Shown: in pieces, positions 51,848 to 61,406 of the stretch
How the letters are laid out: each line of letters starts with the position of its first letter
Position numbering within the stretch: position 1 is the first letter of the stretch
NCBI RefSeq assembly: GCF_004364335.1
Contig: NZ_SOCR01000005.1
Location: 1 to 64,000, forward strand
DNA length: 64,000 nt
Direction: 5' to 3'
From: Pseudomonas graminis
GTDB lineage: Bacteria > Pseudomonadota > Gammaproteobacteria > Pseudomonadales > Pseudomonadaceae
Translations under genes and position numbers: made by a program
The notes under the pieces: model-generated
Databases searched by the model: none
Told to the model about the DNA's origin: nothing
The model's input: only the letters and a program-made list of their open reading frames with translations

Positions 51848-53383
51848 ATGACTACCACGCCTAAACCTTTGGTTCTGATCATCCTGGACGGCTTCGGTCA
51901 CAGCGACAGCCACCACGGCAATGCGGTCTACGCAGCGAAGATGCCGGTCTTCGATCGCTTGTACCAGACCATGCCAAACGGCTTGATCTCCGGGTCCGGC
52001 ATGGATGTCGGTCTGCCTGACGGGCAGATGGGCAACTCCGAAGTCGGCCACATGAACCTGGGTGCCGGCCGCGTGGTGTATCAGGACTTCACCCGCGTGA
52101 CCAAAGCGATCCGCGACGGTGAGTTCTTCGAAAACCCCAACATCTGCAAAGCAGTCGATCAGGCCGTTGGCGCCGGCAAGGCCGTGCACATCCTTGGCCT
52201 GTTGTCCGACGGCGGCGTGCATAGCCATGAAGATCACCTGGTGGCGATGGTCGAGCTCGCGGTCAAGCGCGGCGCCGACAAGATCTACCTGCACGCTTTC
52301 CTCGATGGTCGCGACACGCCACCGCGCAGCGCCCATCAATACCTGCAGACCATGGAAGCAGCCTACGCGCGTCTGGGCAAAGGTCGCACCGCGACGATCA
52401 TTGGCCGTTACTTCGCCATGGACCGCGACAACCGCTGGGACCGTGTCGAATCCGCCTACAACCTGATCGTCGACGGCACCTCAGAATTCCACGCCAACAA
52501 CACCAAAGCTGCGCTGGACGCCGCTTATGCACGTGGCGAAAACGACGAATTCGTCAAAGCCACCAGCATTGGCGCACCGGTGAGAGTAGAAGACGGCGAC
52601 GCGGTTGTGTTCATGAACTTCCGCTCCGACCGCGCCCGGGAACTGACCCGCGTATTCGTCGAAGACGATTTCGCGGACTTCGCCCGTCGTCGTCAGGCCA
52701 AACTGGCCGGCTTCGTCACGCTGACCAAGTACGCAGCCACCATCGACGCACCGGCTGCGTTCGAAAAGGCCGGTCTGCACAACGTGCTCGGCGAATACCT
52801 CTCGAACAACGGCAAAACGCAGCTGCGCATCGCCGAGACCGAGAAGTACGCCCACGTGACGTTCTTCTTCTCGGGCGGCCGTGAAGAGCCCTTCCCCGGC
52901 GAAGAACGCATCCTGATCCCTTCTCCAAAAGTGGCCACTTACGACCTGCAGCCAGAGATGAGCGCGCCGGAAGTCACCGACCGAATCGTCGACGCCATCG
53001 AGCATCAGCGTTATGACGTGATCGTCGTCAACTACGCCAACGGCGACATGGTGGGCCACAGCGGGATCATGGAAGCGGCGGTCAAGGCCGTTGAGTGCCT
53101 GGACGTCTGCGTCGGGCGCATCACCCAGGCGCTGGAGAAAGTCGGCGGCGAAGCGCTGATCACCGCGGACCACGGCAACGTCGAACAGATGACCAACGAG
53201 GAGACCCACCAGCCCCATACCGCGCACACCACTGAGCCGGTACCGTTCATTTATGTCGGCAAACGTGACCTGAAGGTCCGCGAAGGTGGCGTTCTGGCGG
53301 ACGTCGCGCCGACCATGCTGACGCTGCTCGGTATGGAAATCCCGCAAGAAATGACCGGCACGTCGATTCTGGTCGCCAAGTAA
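51848..53383 (+). CDS. gpmI: 2,3-bisphosphoglycerate-independent phosphoglycerate mutase
   Basis: 511 residues, Mn2+-dependent alkaline-phosphatase superfamily enzyme converting 3- and 2-phosphoglycerate. The phospho-Ser nucleophile is Ser64 ([18 protein letters not shown]). Metal ligands are in [27 protein letters not shown] and [11 protein letters not shown], the last followed by [20 protein letters not shown] 51848 is preceded by AAGAGTGGG; an in-frame GTG three codons earlier is less likely. It begins a rightward series with envC, ctpA and yibQ, separated from envC by a hairpin. Confidence 0.97.
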   Translation: MTTTPKPLVLIILDGFGHSDSHHGNAVYAAKMPVFDRLYQTMPNGLISGSGMDVGLPDGQMGNSEVGHMNLGAGRVVYQDFTRVTKAIRDGEFFENPNICKAVDQAVGAGKAVHILGLLSDGGVHSHEDHLVAMVELAVKRGADKIYLHAFLDGRDTPPRSAHQYLQTMEAAYARLGKGRTATIIGRYFAMDRDNRWDRVESAYNLIVDGTSEFHANNTKAALDAAYARGENDEFVKATSIGAPVRVEDGDAVVFMNFRSDRARELTRVFVEDDFADFARRRQAKLAGFVTLTKYAATIDAPAAFEKAGLHNVLGEYLSNNGKTQLRIAETEKYAHVTFFFSGGREEPFPGEERILIPSPKVATYDLQPEMSAPEVTDRIVDAIEHQRYDVIVVNYANGDMVGHSGIMEAAVKAVECLDVCVGRITQALEKVGGEALITADHGNVEQMTNEETHQPHTAHTTEPVPFIYVGKRDLKVREGGVLADVAPTMLTLLGMEIPQEMTGTSILVAK

Positions 53384-53393
53384 GCCCCTCGAA

Positions 53394-53424
53394 CCGGTCC
53401 GCCAGTCGCTGGCGGGCCGGTTTT
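53394..53424 (+). terminator. Hairpin with T tail after gpmI
   Basis: CCGGTCCGCCA-GTCGC-TGGCGGGCCGG followed by TTTT, 11 bp after the gpmI stop. It probably terminates or attenuates gpmI transcription before envC. Confidence 0.85.
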
Positions 53425-53521
53425 GTATGAAATGTCTGACGGCCACGTCGTCCGAGCGTTTTTTTTGCAGCCACCGCCGGGCATACTAGGCCCGTCTTCA
53501 CTCCTGGTATCTCCCAACCTC

Positions 53522-54844
53522 ATGCTTCGCGCCCTGATCACCTTCGCTTTGATTTGTATGCTCAATCCGGCCTTCGCCGACGATGATCGCGCACAAACGC
53601 AGAAACAGCTGGATGCCACGCGTCAGGACATTACCGAACTGAAGAAAGCGCTGAGCCAGTTGCAGGAAGAAAAGTCAGGCGTTCAGAAAGACCTGCGCTC
53701 AACTGAAACGGAGATGGGCAAGCTGGAAAAGCAGGTGGAGGCCCTGCAAAAAGAACTAAAAAAGACTGAAAGCGAGCTGCAACGGCTCGACCAGGAGAAA
53801 AAAAAACTCCAGAGCGCACGCGTTGAACAGCAACGACTGATCGCCATTCAGGCCCGCGCGGCTTACCAGAGCGGCCGCCAGGAATACCTCAAACTGCTGC
53901 TCAATCAGCAGAATCCCGAGAAATTCGCCCGTACCCTCACCTATTACGATTACCTGAGCCAGGCCCGCCTGGAGCAGTTGCGCAACTTCAACGAAACCCT
54001 GCATCAGCTGGCCGGCGTGGAGAAAGACATCGACCTGCAGCAAGCGCAGCTTCTGGTGCAGAAGAGTTCGCTGGATGACCAGAAAGCCCAGCTCGATACC
54101 GTTCGCCAGGAACGTCAGGTGGCGCTGGCCAAGCTGAATCAGGACTACAAGGTTCGCGACCAGAAGCTGCAGTCACGGCAGCAGGATCAAACTGATCTGA
54201 CCAAGGTCCTCAAGACCATCGAAGAAACCCTTGCCCGCCAGGCCCGCGAAGCCGAAGAGGCGCGCCAGAAGGCGTTGCTCGCGCAGCAAGAGGCCGAGAA
54301 GCGTCAGCGCGAGCAGGAAGCGCTGGCGAAAAACCGGGCCAAAGACGATGCGAAGGACGACAGCGATGAAGCGCCGCGTCGTCCAACCAAAGCGCCCGGG
54401 GCGATGGTTTCCAGTGCCGGTCAGTCGTATGGCGGCGCTTTTGAGCAAGCAAAGGGAAAACTTCCTTGGCCGGTCGATGGTCGATTGTTGGCGCGATTCG
54501 GTGAAAGCCGTGGCGATGATGAACGCACCAAGTGGGACGGCGTGATGATCAGTGCGGCTGCAGGCAGCCAGGTCCGTGCGGTGCACGGCGGTCGGGTGGT
54601 CTTCGCCGACTGGTTGCGTGGCGCCGGGCTTCTGGTCATCCTCGACCACGGCAATGGTTATTTGAGTCTGTACGGTCACAACCAGAGCCTGTTGAAAGAG
54701 GCCGGTGACGTCGTAAAAGCCGGAGAAGCGATCTCCACTGTTGGTAACAGTGGTGGTGGTCAGGACACTCCGGCGTTGTATTTCGCTATTCGTCAGCAGG
54801 GTCGCCCTAGTGATCCGGCCCAATGGTGTCGCACTCAAGGATAA
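53522..54844 (+). CDS. envC: Murein hydrolase activator EnvC (degenerate M23/LytM protein)
   Basis: 440 residues from ATG 53522. The signal peptide (MLRALITFALICMLNPAFA) ends at about residue 19. Two long coiled-coil stretches (about 20-120 and 150-260, rich in Gln, Glu, Lys) are followed by a Pro/Ala linker and a C-terminal LytM domain (about 320-440, VDGRLLARFGESRGDDERTKWDGVMISAAAGSQVRAVHGGRVVFADWLRGAGLLVILDHGNGYLSLYGH). The zinc-binding HxxxD and HxH residues of active M23 peptidases are not intact (the final motif reads LYFAIR), so it acts as an activator of cell-division amidases and not as an enzyme. It recruits to the septum with FtsEX in E. coli. Confidence 0.92.
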   Translation: MLRALITFALICMLNPAFADDDRAQTQKQLDATRQDITELKKALSQLQEEKSGVQKDLRSTETEMGKLEKQVEALQKELKKTESELQRLDQEKKKLQSARVEQQRLIAIQARAAYQSGRQEYLKLLLNQQNPEKFARTLTYYDYLSQARLEQLRNFNETLHQLAGVEKDIDLQQAQLLVQKSSLDDQKAQLDTVRQERQVALAKLNQDYKVRDQKLQSRQQDQTDLTKVLKTIEETLARQAREAEEARQKALLAQQEAEKRQREQEALAKNRAKDDAKDDSDEAPRRPTKAPGAMVSSAGQSYGGAFEQAKGKLPWPVDGRLLARFGESRGDDERTKWDGVMISAAAGSQVRAVHGGRVVFADWLRGAGLLVILDHGNGYLSLYGHNQSLLKEAGDVVKAGEAISTVGNSGGGQDTPALYFAIRQQGRPSDPAQWCRTQG

Positions 54845-54874
54845 GTCGACACCTCACTCAGGAGTTCGTAAGAC

Positions 54875-56206
54875 ATGCTGTTTTCGTCCCGCCTCACCTC
54901 GCTGGCCCTGACTATCGCCGTGGTTATCGGCGCTCCTCTGGCCCAGGCTGCCGGTGCCGCCCCTGCTCCTGCGCCCGCCGCCACTGCGCCCGCCAACGCC
55001 GCGAACATCAAAGCGCCGCTGCCGCTCGACGAGTTGCGCACCTTCGCCGAGGTCATGGACCGGATCAAAGCGGCGTACGTCGAACCCGTGGATGACAAGA
55101 CCCTGCTGGAAAATGCCATCAAGGGCATGCTCAGCAACCTCGACCCTCACTCCGCTTACCTGGGCCCGGAAGATTTCCAGGAGCTGCAGGAAAGCACCAG
55201 CGGCGAGTTTGGCGGGCTGGGTATCGAGGTGGGCGTCGAAGACGGCTTTGTAAAAGTCGTTTCCCCCATCGATGACACCCCTGCATCCAAGGCCGGCATC
55301 GAGGCAGGTGACTTGATCGTCAAGATCAACGGCACGCCGACCCAGGGCCAGACCATGCAGGAAGCCGTGGACAAGATGCGCGGCAAGCTCGGCGAGAAGA
55401 TCACCCTGACGCTGGTGCGTGACGGCGGCACCCCGTTCGACGTGACGCTGGCGCGCGCCACCATTCAGGTCAAAAGCGTGAAGGCGCAGATGCTGGAGCC
55501 GGGTTACGGCTACATCCGCATCACCCAGTTCCAGGTCAAGACTGGCGAAGAAGTCGGCAAGGCACTGGCCAAGCTGCGCAAGGACAACGGCAAGAAGATG
55601 AGCGGCCTGATCCTCGACCTGCGCAACAACCCGGGCGGTGTGTTGCAGGCGGCGGTCGAAGTGGCTGACCACTTCCTGACCAAGGGCCTGATCGTGTACA
55701 CCAAAGGCCGCATCGCCAACTCCGAACTGCGCTTCTCGGCAGACCCGGCCGACGCCAGCGAAGGCGTGCCTCTCGTGGTGCTGATCAACGGCGGCAGCGC
55801 ATCGGCGTCGGAGATCGTCGCCGGCGCCTTGCAAGACCAGAAGCGCGGCATCTTGATGGGGACCGATACGTTCGGCAAAGGCTCGGTGCAGACCGTTCTG
55901 CCGCTGGCCAACGACCGCGCGCTGAAGATCACCACGGCGTTGTATTACACGCCGAACGGTCGCTCTATTCAGGCCCAGGGGATCAACCCGGACATCGAAG
56001 TCAAACGCGCCAAGCTCACCGCCGAAGCCGACGGCGACAATTACAAAGAGGCCGATCTGCTCGGTCACTTGGGCAACGGCAACGGCGGCGCGGACAAACC
56101 GACCACCAAGGCCAAGGCTGGCAAGGCGCGTCCGCAGGACGATGACTACCAGATGAACCAGGCCCTCAGCTTGCTCAAGGGTTTGAGTGTCACGCGCGGC
56201 AATTGA
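54875..56206 (+). CDS. ctpA: C-terminal processing protease (S41 family)
   Basis: 443 residues, signal peptide ending near AQAAG (residue 26). An N-terminal segment is followed by a PDZ domain (about 113-195, GGLGIEVGVEDGFVKVVSPIDDTPASKAGIEAGDLIVKING) and a tail-specific protease domain with the Ser310-Lys335 dyad (GGSASASEIVAGALQ, TDTFGKGSVQT). The substrate-entry motif LRNNPGGVL is intact. In P. aeruginosa CtpA with the LbcA lipoprotein degrades peptidoglycan cross-link hydrolases. It sits 30 bp after envC and 1 bp before yibQ, forming an envelope-maintenance unit. Confidence 0.95.
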   Translation: MLFSSRLTSLALTIAVVIGAPLAQAAGAAPAPAPAATAPANAANIKAPLPLDELRTFAEVMDRIKAAYVEPVDDKTLLENAIKGMLSNLDPHSAYLGPEDFQELQESTSGEFGGLGIEVGVEDGFVKVVSPIDDTPASKAGIEAGDLIVKINGTPTQGQTMQEAVDKMRGKLGEKITLTLVRDGGTPFDVTLARATIQVKSVKAQMLEPGYGYIRITQFQVKTGEEVGKALAKLRKDNGKKMSGLILDLRNNPGGVLQAAVEVADHFLTKGLIVYTKGRIANSELRFSADPADASEGVPLVVLINGGSASASEIVAGALQDQKRGILMGTDTFGKGSVQTVLPLANDRALKITTALYYTPNGRSIQAQGINPDIEVKRAKLTAEADGDNYKEADLLGHLGNGNGGADKPTTKAKAGKARPQDDDYQMNQALSLLKGLSVTRGN

Positions 56207-56207
56207 G

Positions 56208-57008
56208 ATGCGCGTCTGGTTAACCGGGCTCATCTGCGCCCTTGCCGTGACGACGGGTGCTGCACACGCAGCGCCCGCCGAATCTTCAGCGTCCGTCGGC
56301 AAAGCGCCTAAGGTCGCCTATCTCAGCCTGATCATCGACGACCTCGGACAGAATCCTGAACGGGACAGCCGCGCGCTGGCCCTGCCCGGCCCCGTGACGC
56401 TGGCGATCATGCCCGACACGCCCCATGCCACCGATTTTGCCCGTCAGGCACACAAGGCTGGCAAGACGGTCATGCTGCACATGCCCATGGACCCGGCGAC
56501 CGGGCCATACGCCTGGCATCCCGAACTGCCGCTGCCTGAGCTCGAATCGCGTCTGAGCGCCGCGCTGCTGAAAGTCCCCTATGCCGCTGGCATCAACAAC
56601 CACATGGGCAGTCGCATGACGGCCGAGCCGGTGGCCATGGGTTGGCTGGTGGGCGAGTTGCAGCGCCGTCATCTGTTTCTGGTCGACAGCCGCACCAGCG
56701 CCAAAACCGTTGCCGCCGCCGAGGCGCAGAAAATCGGTCTGGCCAGCGTGTCTCGCGATGTCTTCCTCGACGACGAGCGCACCGCAGAGGCCATTAACGG
56801 CCAGCTACAGACGGCGATCAGACTCGCTCACAAGCAAGGCTCGGCCGTGATGATCGGCCATCCCTATCCGGTGACGCTCGATGTGCTTGAGCGCGAGCTG
56901 CCCAAGCTTAAATCCCAAGGGATAGAGTTGATCGAGATCCGCCACATGGTCACTGAGCGCGGAAATGAGGCGATGGCCGGCCATGGCAAGAACGGGCGTT
57001 ATCGCTAG
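56208..57008 (+). CDS. yibQ: Divergent polysaccharide deacetylase family protein (YibQ)
   Basis: 266 residues from ATG 56208, one base after the ctpA stop; the signal peptide ends near AHAAP. DUF610/YibQ-type NodB-like fold: LSLIIDDLGQNPERDSRALALPGPVTLAIMPDTPHATDFARQAHKAGKTVMLHMPMD, GINNHMGSRMT, LVDSRTSAKTVA and MIGHPYPVTL. The paired Asp in the first motif and distant His are preserved, but substrate and activity are unproven. Its place after envC and ctpA, conserved among proteobacteria, points to peptidoglycan remodelling. Confidence 0.92.
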   Translation: MRVWLTGLICALAVTTGAAHAAPAESSASVGKAPKVAYLSLIIDDLGQNPERDSRALALPGPVTLAIMPDTPHATDFARQAHKAGKTVMLHMPMDPATGPYAWHPELPLPELESRLSAALLKVPYAAGINNHMGSRMTAEPVAMGWLVGELQRRHLFLVDSRTSAKTVAAAEAQKIGLASVSRDVFLDDERTAEAINGQLQTAIRLAHKQGSAVMIGHPYPVTLDVLERELPKLKSQGIELIEIRHMVTERGNEAMAGHGKNGRYR

Positions 57009-57042
57009 GCCGGACGCGTTTCGCCAGAGGTGATGGAAGTCA

Positions 57043-57798
57043 TTAAAGGTATTTGGCGAAAATCGAATCGACCACGCCTTCTTTGCGCAGTTGGTCCAGC
57101 GCACTTTGCAGCCGCTGGACCACGGCGTCCGGAGTTTCTTTGTTCAATGCCAGAAACAGCTCGGCGCTGTTAAAACGCAGCACGGTTTTCAATCCCGTGA
57201 TGCCCTCTTGCCGCGCCAGGTAGCGCCCCGCCGGATCGCCGGTGGCCCACAGATCGAGCTGACCGTCGACCAGCTTCCTGGCGTTGTCCTTGTCGCTGAG
57301 CACGGTGATCGGGTTCATACCCTGGCGCGCAAGCTCCACGGCAATCGCGTCGCCCTTGTAGGCACCGATTCGGTAAGACCGCGCGCCTTCAAGCGTGCTC
57401 AGCTGAATCTGACTGTCAGCCCGCGCCAGCAGAATCCAGTCGTCGGGGCCGATGGGGCCTACCCACTTGAAGAGCTTTTCGCGCTCAGGCAATCGCGCGG
57501 TCACGAACACGCCGTAACCGGGATTTTCCAGCGCCAGCCTGTAGATGCGATCCCAGGGGAAGCGCAGGGTCAGGTTGTAGCCGATACCGGCGCGCTTGAA
57601 GGTCTCGCGCACCACCTCGACGGCGATGCCTTTGATGTTAGCTTCCTGGGCGAAATTCTTGCCGTCGGTGGCCATGTTGTAAGGAGGGAAGTTTTCGGTC
57701 AGCAGGACCATTGAATAGGCCGGCGTATCGTCGGCCCGGACGGCTGCTGACAGCAATGTCGCGACGCTGACCAGTGCGAGAAAAACACCTTTGAACAT
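57043..57798 (-). CDS. Periplasmic amino-acid-type solute-binding protein (SBP_bac_3)
   Basis: 251 residues from ATG 57796-57798 with AGGGA close upstream; signal peptide MFKGVFLALVSVATLLSAAVRA (cleavage near residue 22). The fold is the cystine/amino-acid binding type: YSMVLLTENFPPYNMATDGKNFAQEANIKGIAVEVVRETFKRAGIGYNLTLRFPWDRIYRLALENPGYGVFVTARLPERE. No permease or ATPase is adjacent, so it is an orphan binding protein. Some orphans act as transport subunits for remote permeases or as sensors. Ligand unknown. Confidence 0.85.
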   Translation of the reverse strand: MFKGVFLALVSVATLLSAAVRADDTPAYSMVLLTENFPPYNMATDGKNFAQEANIKGIAVEVVRETFKRAGIGYNLTLRFPWDRIYRLALENPGYGVFVTARLPEREKLFKWVGPIGPDDWILLARADSQIQLSTLEGARSYRIGAYKGDAIAVELARQGMNPITVLSDKDNARKLVDGQLDLWATGDPAGRYLARQEGITGLKTVLRFNSAELFLALNKETPDAVVQRLQSALDQLRKEGVVDSIFAKYL

Positions 57799-57878
57799 AT
57801 CCCTGGCACCTGATCCTGACGACGGCAAAAGAGTGCCGCTAACGGCCTGCAAAGTCCAGTTCGGCGGCGGACGTGGTC

Positions 57879-57913
57879 GGTTTCAGAGCGAACGTGCCTC
57901 GTCGCTCTGAACC
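57879..57913. terminator. Hairpin downstream of hisF
   Basis: GGTTTCAGAGCG and CGCTCTGAACC form an 11-bp stem (one bulged T) 11 bp after the hisF stop. No T run follows in the hisF direction, so termination is inferred from position. Confidence 0.5.
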
Positions 57914-57923
57914 ACGCAGTCGT

Positions 57924-58694
57924 TTAGCGAACCACGATCCCTTGCGCCGCCATGAACGCCTTGGCTTCCGGCACGGTGTATTCGCCGAAGTGAAAAATAC
58001 TCGCCGCCAGCACCGCACTGGCATGACCTTCCAGTACGCCGTCTGCCAGATGCTGCAAATTGCCGACGCCACCGGAAGCAATCACCGGAATGCCGAGGGC
58101 ATCGCTGATCGCCCGGGTCACGCCCAGATCAAAGCCGTTCTTCATGCCGTCCTGGTCCATGCTGGTCAACAGAATCTCCCCGGCACCGAGGTCTTCCATC
58201 TTCTTTGCCCACATCACTGCGTCCAGGCCGGTCGGCTTGCGGCCGCCGTGAGTGAAGATTTCCCAGCGCGGGGTTTCGCCGGGCAGCGAGACCTTCTTGG
58301 CATCAATGGCCACAACGATGCACTGCGAGCCGAAACGGGCTGCGGCTTCACCAACGAACTCGGGATTGAACACAGCCGCGGTGTTGATCGAGACCTTGTC
58401 CGCGCCTGCGTTCAACAGGTTGCGGATGTCCTGCACGGTGCGCACACCGCCACCCACGGTCAGCGGGATGAACACCTGACTGGCCATGCGCTCGACGGTG
58501 TGCAGCGTGGTGTCGCGGCCATCGACGCTGGCGGTGATGTCGAGGAAGGTAATTTCATCCGCACCCTGCTCGTCATAACGCCGGGCGATCTCGACCGGAT
58601 CACCGGCGTCGCGGATGTTCTCGAACTTCACGCCCTTGACCACGCGGCCGTTGTCGACGTCCAGGCAAGGGATGATGCGTTTGGCGAGGGCCAT
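57924..58694 (-). CDS. hisF: Imidazole glycerol phosphate synthase cyclase subunit
   Basis: 256 residues from ATG 58692-58694 ([21 protein letters not shown]), with GGAGA 10 bases upstream. TIM barrel with catalytic Asp11 (CLDVDNG) and Asp130 (VVAIDAKK), phosphate loops GGGVRT and ASGGVGN. It closes PRFAR with ammonia from HisH to imidazole glycerol phosphate and AICAR. Last gene of the his cluster hisB-hisH-DUF2164-hisA-hisF; a REPIN separates it from hisA. Confidence 0.97.
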   Translation of the reverse strand: MALAKRIIPCLDVDNGRVVKGVKFENIRDAGDPVEIARRYDEQGADEITFLDITASVDGRDTTLHTVERMASQVFIPLTVGGGVRTVQDIRNLLNAGADKVSINTAAVFNPEFVGEAAARFGSQCIVVAIDAKKVSLPGETPRWEIFTHGGRKPTGLDAVMWAKKMEDLGAGEILLTSMDQDGMKNGFDLGVTRAISDALGIPVIASGGVGNLQHLADGVLEGHASAVLAASIFHFGEYTVPEAKAFMAAQGIVVR

Positions 58695-58723
58695 GAGGGT
58701 CAATCTCCGAAATATTGGCCACC

Positions 58724-58812
58724 TGTAGGAGCGCGCTTGCCCGCGATTGCGTCAGCAGACCCTCTATGTTGAGCGCCTGACACATCGCCATCGCGGGCAA
58801 GCGCGCTACTAC
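58724..58812. repeat. REPIN, family A, between hisA and hisF
   Basis: Inverted arms GTAGGAGCGCGCTTGCCCGC and GCGGGCAAGCGCGCTACTAC fill the 121-bp hisA-hisF spacer, beginning 4 bp after the hisA stop. It interrupts an operon that is usually tight. Confidence 0.88.
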
Positions 58813-58815
58813 AAA

Positions 58816-59553
58816 TCAGACCGAGTACTGATCACAAAACGCCTGGGCTTCAGCCACATCCAGCGTGCCTTCATAGATCGCGCGGCCGGTGATTGCGCCG
58901 ATGATGCCGGGGGCTTTTGCGTCGAGCAGCGCCTTGATGTCGCCCAGGTTATGAATGCCGCCCGAGGCGATCACCGGAATGCGGGTCGCGGCGGCCAGCG
59001 CGGCGGTGAACGGGACATTGCAGCCCTGCATCATGCCGTCTTTGGCGATGTCGGTATAAACGATGGCCGAGACGCCGTCTGCTTCAAAGCGCTTGGCCAG
59101 ATCGATTACCTGCACGGTGCTGACTTCAGCCCAGCCGTCGGTGGCGACGAAGCCGTCTTTGGCATCCAGGCCCACGATCACTTTGCCCGGAAACGCGCGG
59201 CAGGCTTCGGCGACGAAGTCAGGGTCCTTGACCGCCTTGGTGCCGATGATCACGTAACTCACGCCAGCTTTGACGTAGTGCTCGATGGTTTCCAGCGAAC
59301 GGACACCGCCACCGATCTGGATCGGCAGATTCGGGTAACGACGCGCAATCGCCGTCACGACGTCGCCATTGACCGGCTGGCCTTCGAATGCGCCGTTCAG
59401 GTCCACCAGATGCAAGCGACGGCAGCCGCCCTCGACCCACTTGGCAGCCATGCTCACCGGATCATCGGAGAACACTGTGGAATCTTCCATCCGACCCTGG
59501 CGCAGTCGTACACAGGCGCCGTCTTTAAGGTCGATCGCGGGAATAATGAGCAT
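58816..59553 (-). CDS. hisA: ProFAR isomerase (phosphoribosylformimino-AICAR-phosphate isomerase)
   Basis: 245 residues from ATG 59551-59553 ([20 protein letters not shown]), with AAGGA 8 bases upstream. TIM barrel with catalytic Asp8 (PAIDLKDG) and Asp about 130 ([11 protein letters not shown]); phosphate loops are IGGGVRS and ASGGIHN. It opens the ribose of ProFAR in histidine synthesis. The short repeat-rich spacer to the DUF2164 gene contains no terminator. Confidence 0.97.
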   Translation of the reverse strand: MLIIPAIDLKDGACVRLRQGRMEDSTVFSDDPVSMAAKWVEGGCRRLHLVDLNGAFEGQPVNGDVVTAIARRYPNLPIQIGGGVRSLETIEHYVKAGVSYVIIGTKAVKDPDFVAEACRAFPGKVIVGLDAKDGFVATDGWAEVSTVQVIDLAKRFEADGVSAIVYTDIAKDGMMQGCNVPFTAALAAATRIPVIASGGIHNLGDIKALLDAKAPGIIGAITGRAIYEGTLDVAEAQAFCDQYSV

Positions 59554-59567
59554 GCTTTTTCCTTCGT

Positions 59568-59659
59568 CAAAAGAGCTGCGAGCCGCGCGCTTTACGCTGC
59601 AAGTGGCATCTCTACTAATTCTTGCAGCTTGAGGCTTGACGCTTCTAGCTGCTCTTCTC
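59568..59659. repeat. Imperfect inverted repeats of GCTGCAAG/CTTGCAGC type
   Basis: AAGAGCTGCGAGC and ACGCTGCAAG are mirrored by CTTGCAGCTTGAGGC and TAGCTGCTCTT. It is the purine/pyrimidine-rich intergenic palindrome often seen in Pseudomonas, filling the 91-bp gap between hisA and the DUF2164 gene and overlapping the end of the latter. Confidence 0.55.
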
Positions 59660-59905
59660 CAACGCCCACAGGTCGCTTTCGATGCTTTCGAAACGCTCCT
59701 TGAGGTGCGTCTGAACATCGAAGATCGCCCGGTTGTAGTAATGCGGTGCGATCTCGCGGGTGAACAATTCCAGAATTTCAGCCGCTTCGAACGAACCCAG
59801 GTCCAGCTCGAAACGGTCTTCCATGAACCGCTTGATCGTGTGGCACGCCTCGCTCTCCTGCTCGGGAGTGAGGGTCAGGATCGGCGGCTTGGTTTTCTTG
59901 CTCAT
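59645..59905 (-). CDS. DUF2164 family small protein
   Basis: 86 residues from ATG 59903-59905 ([83 protein letters not shown]). This is a whole DUF2164 domain, helix-rich and probably cytoplasmic. The ATG overlaps the hisH stop (TAATG), so it is translationally coupled to hisH. Its function is not known; conserved position inside the Pseudomonas his cluster hints at a link to histidine synthesis or to regulation of HisH/HisF assembly, which is conjecture. Confidence 0.85.
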   Translation of the reverse strand: MSKKTKPPILTLTPEQESEACHTIKRFMEDRFELDLGSFEAAEILELFTREIAPHYYNRAIFDVQTHLKERFESIESDLWALEKSS

Positions 59906-60543
59906 TACCTGCGGCCGTCCCACGCCGCGAAGTTCTGCAGTAACTGCAGGCCATGGGTATGGCTCTTCTCGGGGTGAAATTGCACGGCGAAGCGCGAGCC
60001 ATCGGCCAAAGCGGCGGCGAAGTCATGACCGTAGTGGCCACGACCGACGATCTGCTGCGCGTTCGGCGATTCTATGTAATAGCTGTGCACGAAGTAGAAC
60101 CGCGCCATGTCCGGAATGTTGGCCCACAGCGGGTGGTCCACGGCCTGCGCCACTTCGTTCCAGCCCATGTGCGGGACTTTCAGGTGCTGGCCATCTTCGT
60201 GAAGATCCTTGCCGAAGAAGCGCACCTGCCCAGGCAAAACGCCGATGCAGTCGACGCCGCCACTCTCTTCGCTGCGCTCCATCAGCGCCTGCATGCCTAC
60301 GCAGATTCCGAGAAACGGACGGTCCTGACTGACTTCACGCACCAACGTGTCGAAGCCCAGGCGACGAATTTCCGCCATGCAGTCGCGAATCGCGCCGACA
60401 CCGGGAAACACGACACGGTCTGCTTCACGAATGACGTTGGCATCGCTGGTGATCAGCACGCGACCAGCGCCGACATGCTCCAGCGCCTTGGCCACCGAGT
60501 GCAGATTGCCCATGCCATAGTCGATAACGGCAACGGTCTGCAT
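59905..60543 (-). CDS. hisH: Imidazole glycerol phosphate synthase glutaminase subunit
   Basis: 212 residues, class-I glutamine amidotransferase. Nucleophile Cys81 lies in [11 protein letters not shown]; the His-Glu pair is in [29 protein letters not shown] is the N-terminal signature. It supplies ammonia to HisF. The ATG overlaps the hisB stop as TAATG, and its own stop overlaps the DUF2164 start in the same way, so three genes are translationally chained. Confidence 0.97.
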   Translation of the reverse strand: MQTVAVIDYGMGNLHSVAKALEHVGAGRVLITSDANVIREADRVVFPGVGAIRDCMAEIRRLGFDTLVREVSQDRPFLGICVGMQALMERSEESGGVDCIGVLPGQVRFFGKDLHEDGQHLKVPHMGWNEVAQAVDHPLWANIPDMARFYFVHSYYIESPNAQQIVGRGHYGHDFAAALADGSRFAVQFHPEKSHTHGLQLLQNFAAWDGRR

Positions 60544-61136
60544 TACAGCACGCCTTTGGTCGACGGCATCTGACCAGCCATGCGGTCATCGAGCTCTACT
60601 GCCATGCGCAACGCACGGCCGAACGCCTTGAAGACGGTTTCGATCTGGTGGTGGGTGTTGTGGCCGCGCAGGTTGTCGATGTGCAGCGTGACGTTGGCGT
60701 GGTTGACGAAACCCTGGAAGAACTCCTGGAACAGGTCCACATCAAAGCCGCCCACGGTAGCGCGGGTGTACGGGACATGCATTTGCAGGCCAGGCCGACC
60801 GGAGAAGTCGATGACCACGCGCGACAGCGCTTCATCCAGCGGGACGTAGGCGTGGCCGTAGCGACGGATGCCCTTTTTGTCGCCGATGGCTTTGCTGAAC
60901 GCCTGACCCAGCGTGATGCCGACATCTTCCACAGTGTGGTGATCGTCGATATGCAGGTCGCCTTTGCATTCAATGTCCAGATCGATAAGCCCGTGACGGG
61001 CGATCTGGTCGAGCATGTGCTCAAGGAAAGGAACGCCGATATCGAATCGGGACTTTCCGGTGCCATCCAGGTTGATCGAGGCTTTGATCTGGGTTTCCAG
61101 GGTGTCGCGCTCGACGAACACCATACGTTCGGCCAT
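60543..61136 (-). CDS. hisB: Imidazoleglycerol-phosphate dehydratase
   Basis: 197 residues from ATG 61134-61136 ([22 protein letters not shown]), with GGAG 7 bases upstream; monofunctional as in other pseudomonads, without the histidinol-phosphatase half. The two metal-binding motifs are [15 protein letters not shown] and [18 protein letters not shown]. It also has [13 protein letters not shown] and [15 protein letters not shown]. First gene of this his operon, with a 270-bp upstream region that contains a REPIN. Confidence 0.97.
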   Translation of the reverse strand: MAERMVFVERDTLETQIKASINLDGTGKSRFDIGVPFLEHMLDQIARHGLIDLDIECKGDLHIDDHHTVEDVGITLGQAFSKAIGDKKGIRRYGHAYVPLDEALSRVVIDFSGRPGLQMHVPYTRATVGGFDVDLFQEFFQGFVNHANVTLHIDNLRGHNTHHQIETVFKAFGRALRMAVELDDRMAGQMPSTKGVL

Positions 61137-61271
61137 CACCAACTCCGCAAAATCATTGGGCGAAAAGGCGGCCATTATAGGCGTGTGGCGGGGAAACAGA
61201 AACATGAAGCGAGCAATGCCGGACCGAGGGGAATGGCACTGACGAAGATGTACATGTCTGTACAAATGGAC

Positions 61272-61360
61272 TGCAGGAGCCGGCTTGCTGGCGAACGCGG
61301 TGCGTCAGTTCAAATGATTTGCCTGAGACATCCAGGTTCGCTAGCAAGCCGGCTCTTACA
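61272..61360. repeat. REPIN, family B
   Basis: Arms GCAGGAGCCGGCTTGCTGGC and GCTAGCAAGCCGGCTCTTAC, with slight decay. It lies between the OFA transporter's 3' end and the his operon promoter. Confidence 0.82.
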
Positions 61361-61406
61361 GGGTGCGGGGCCAGCCTGAAATCTTCAGGCCGACACCGCC
61401 AGGGTT

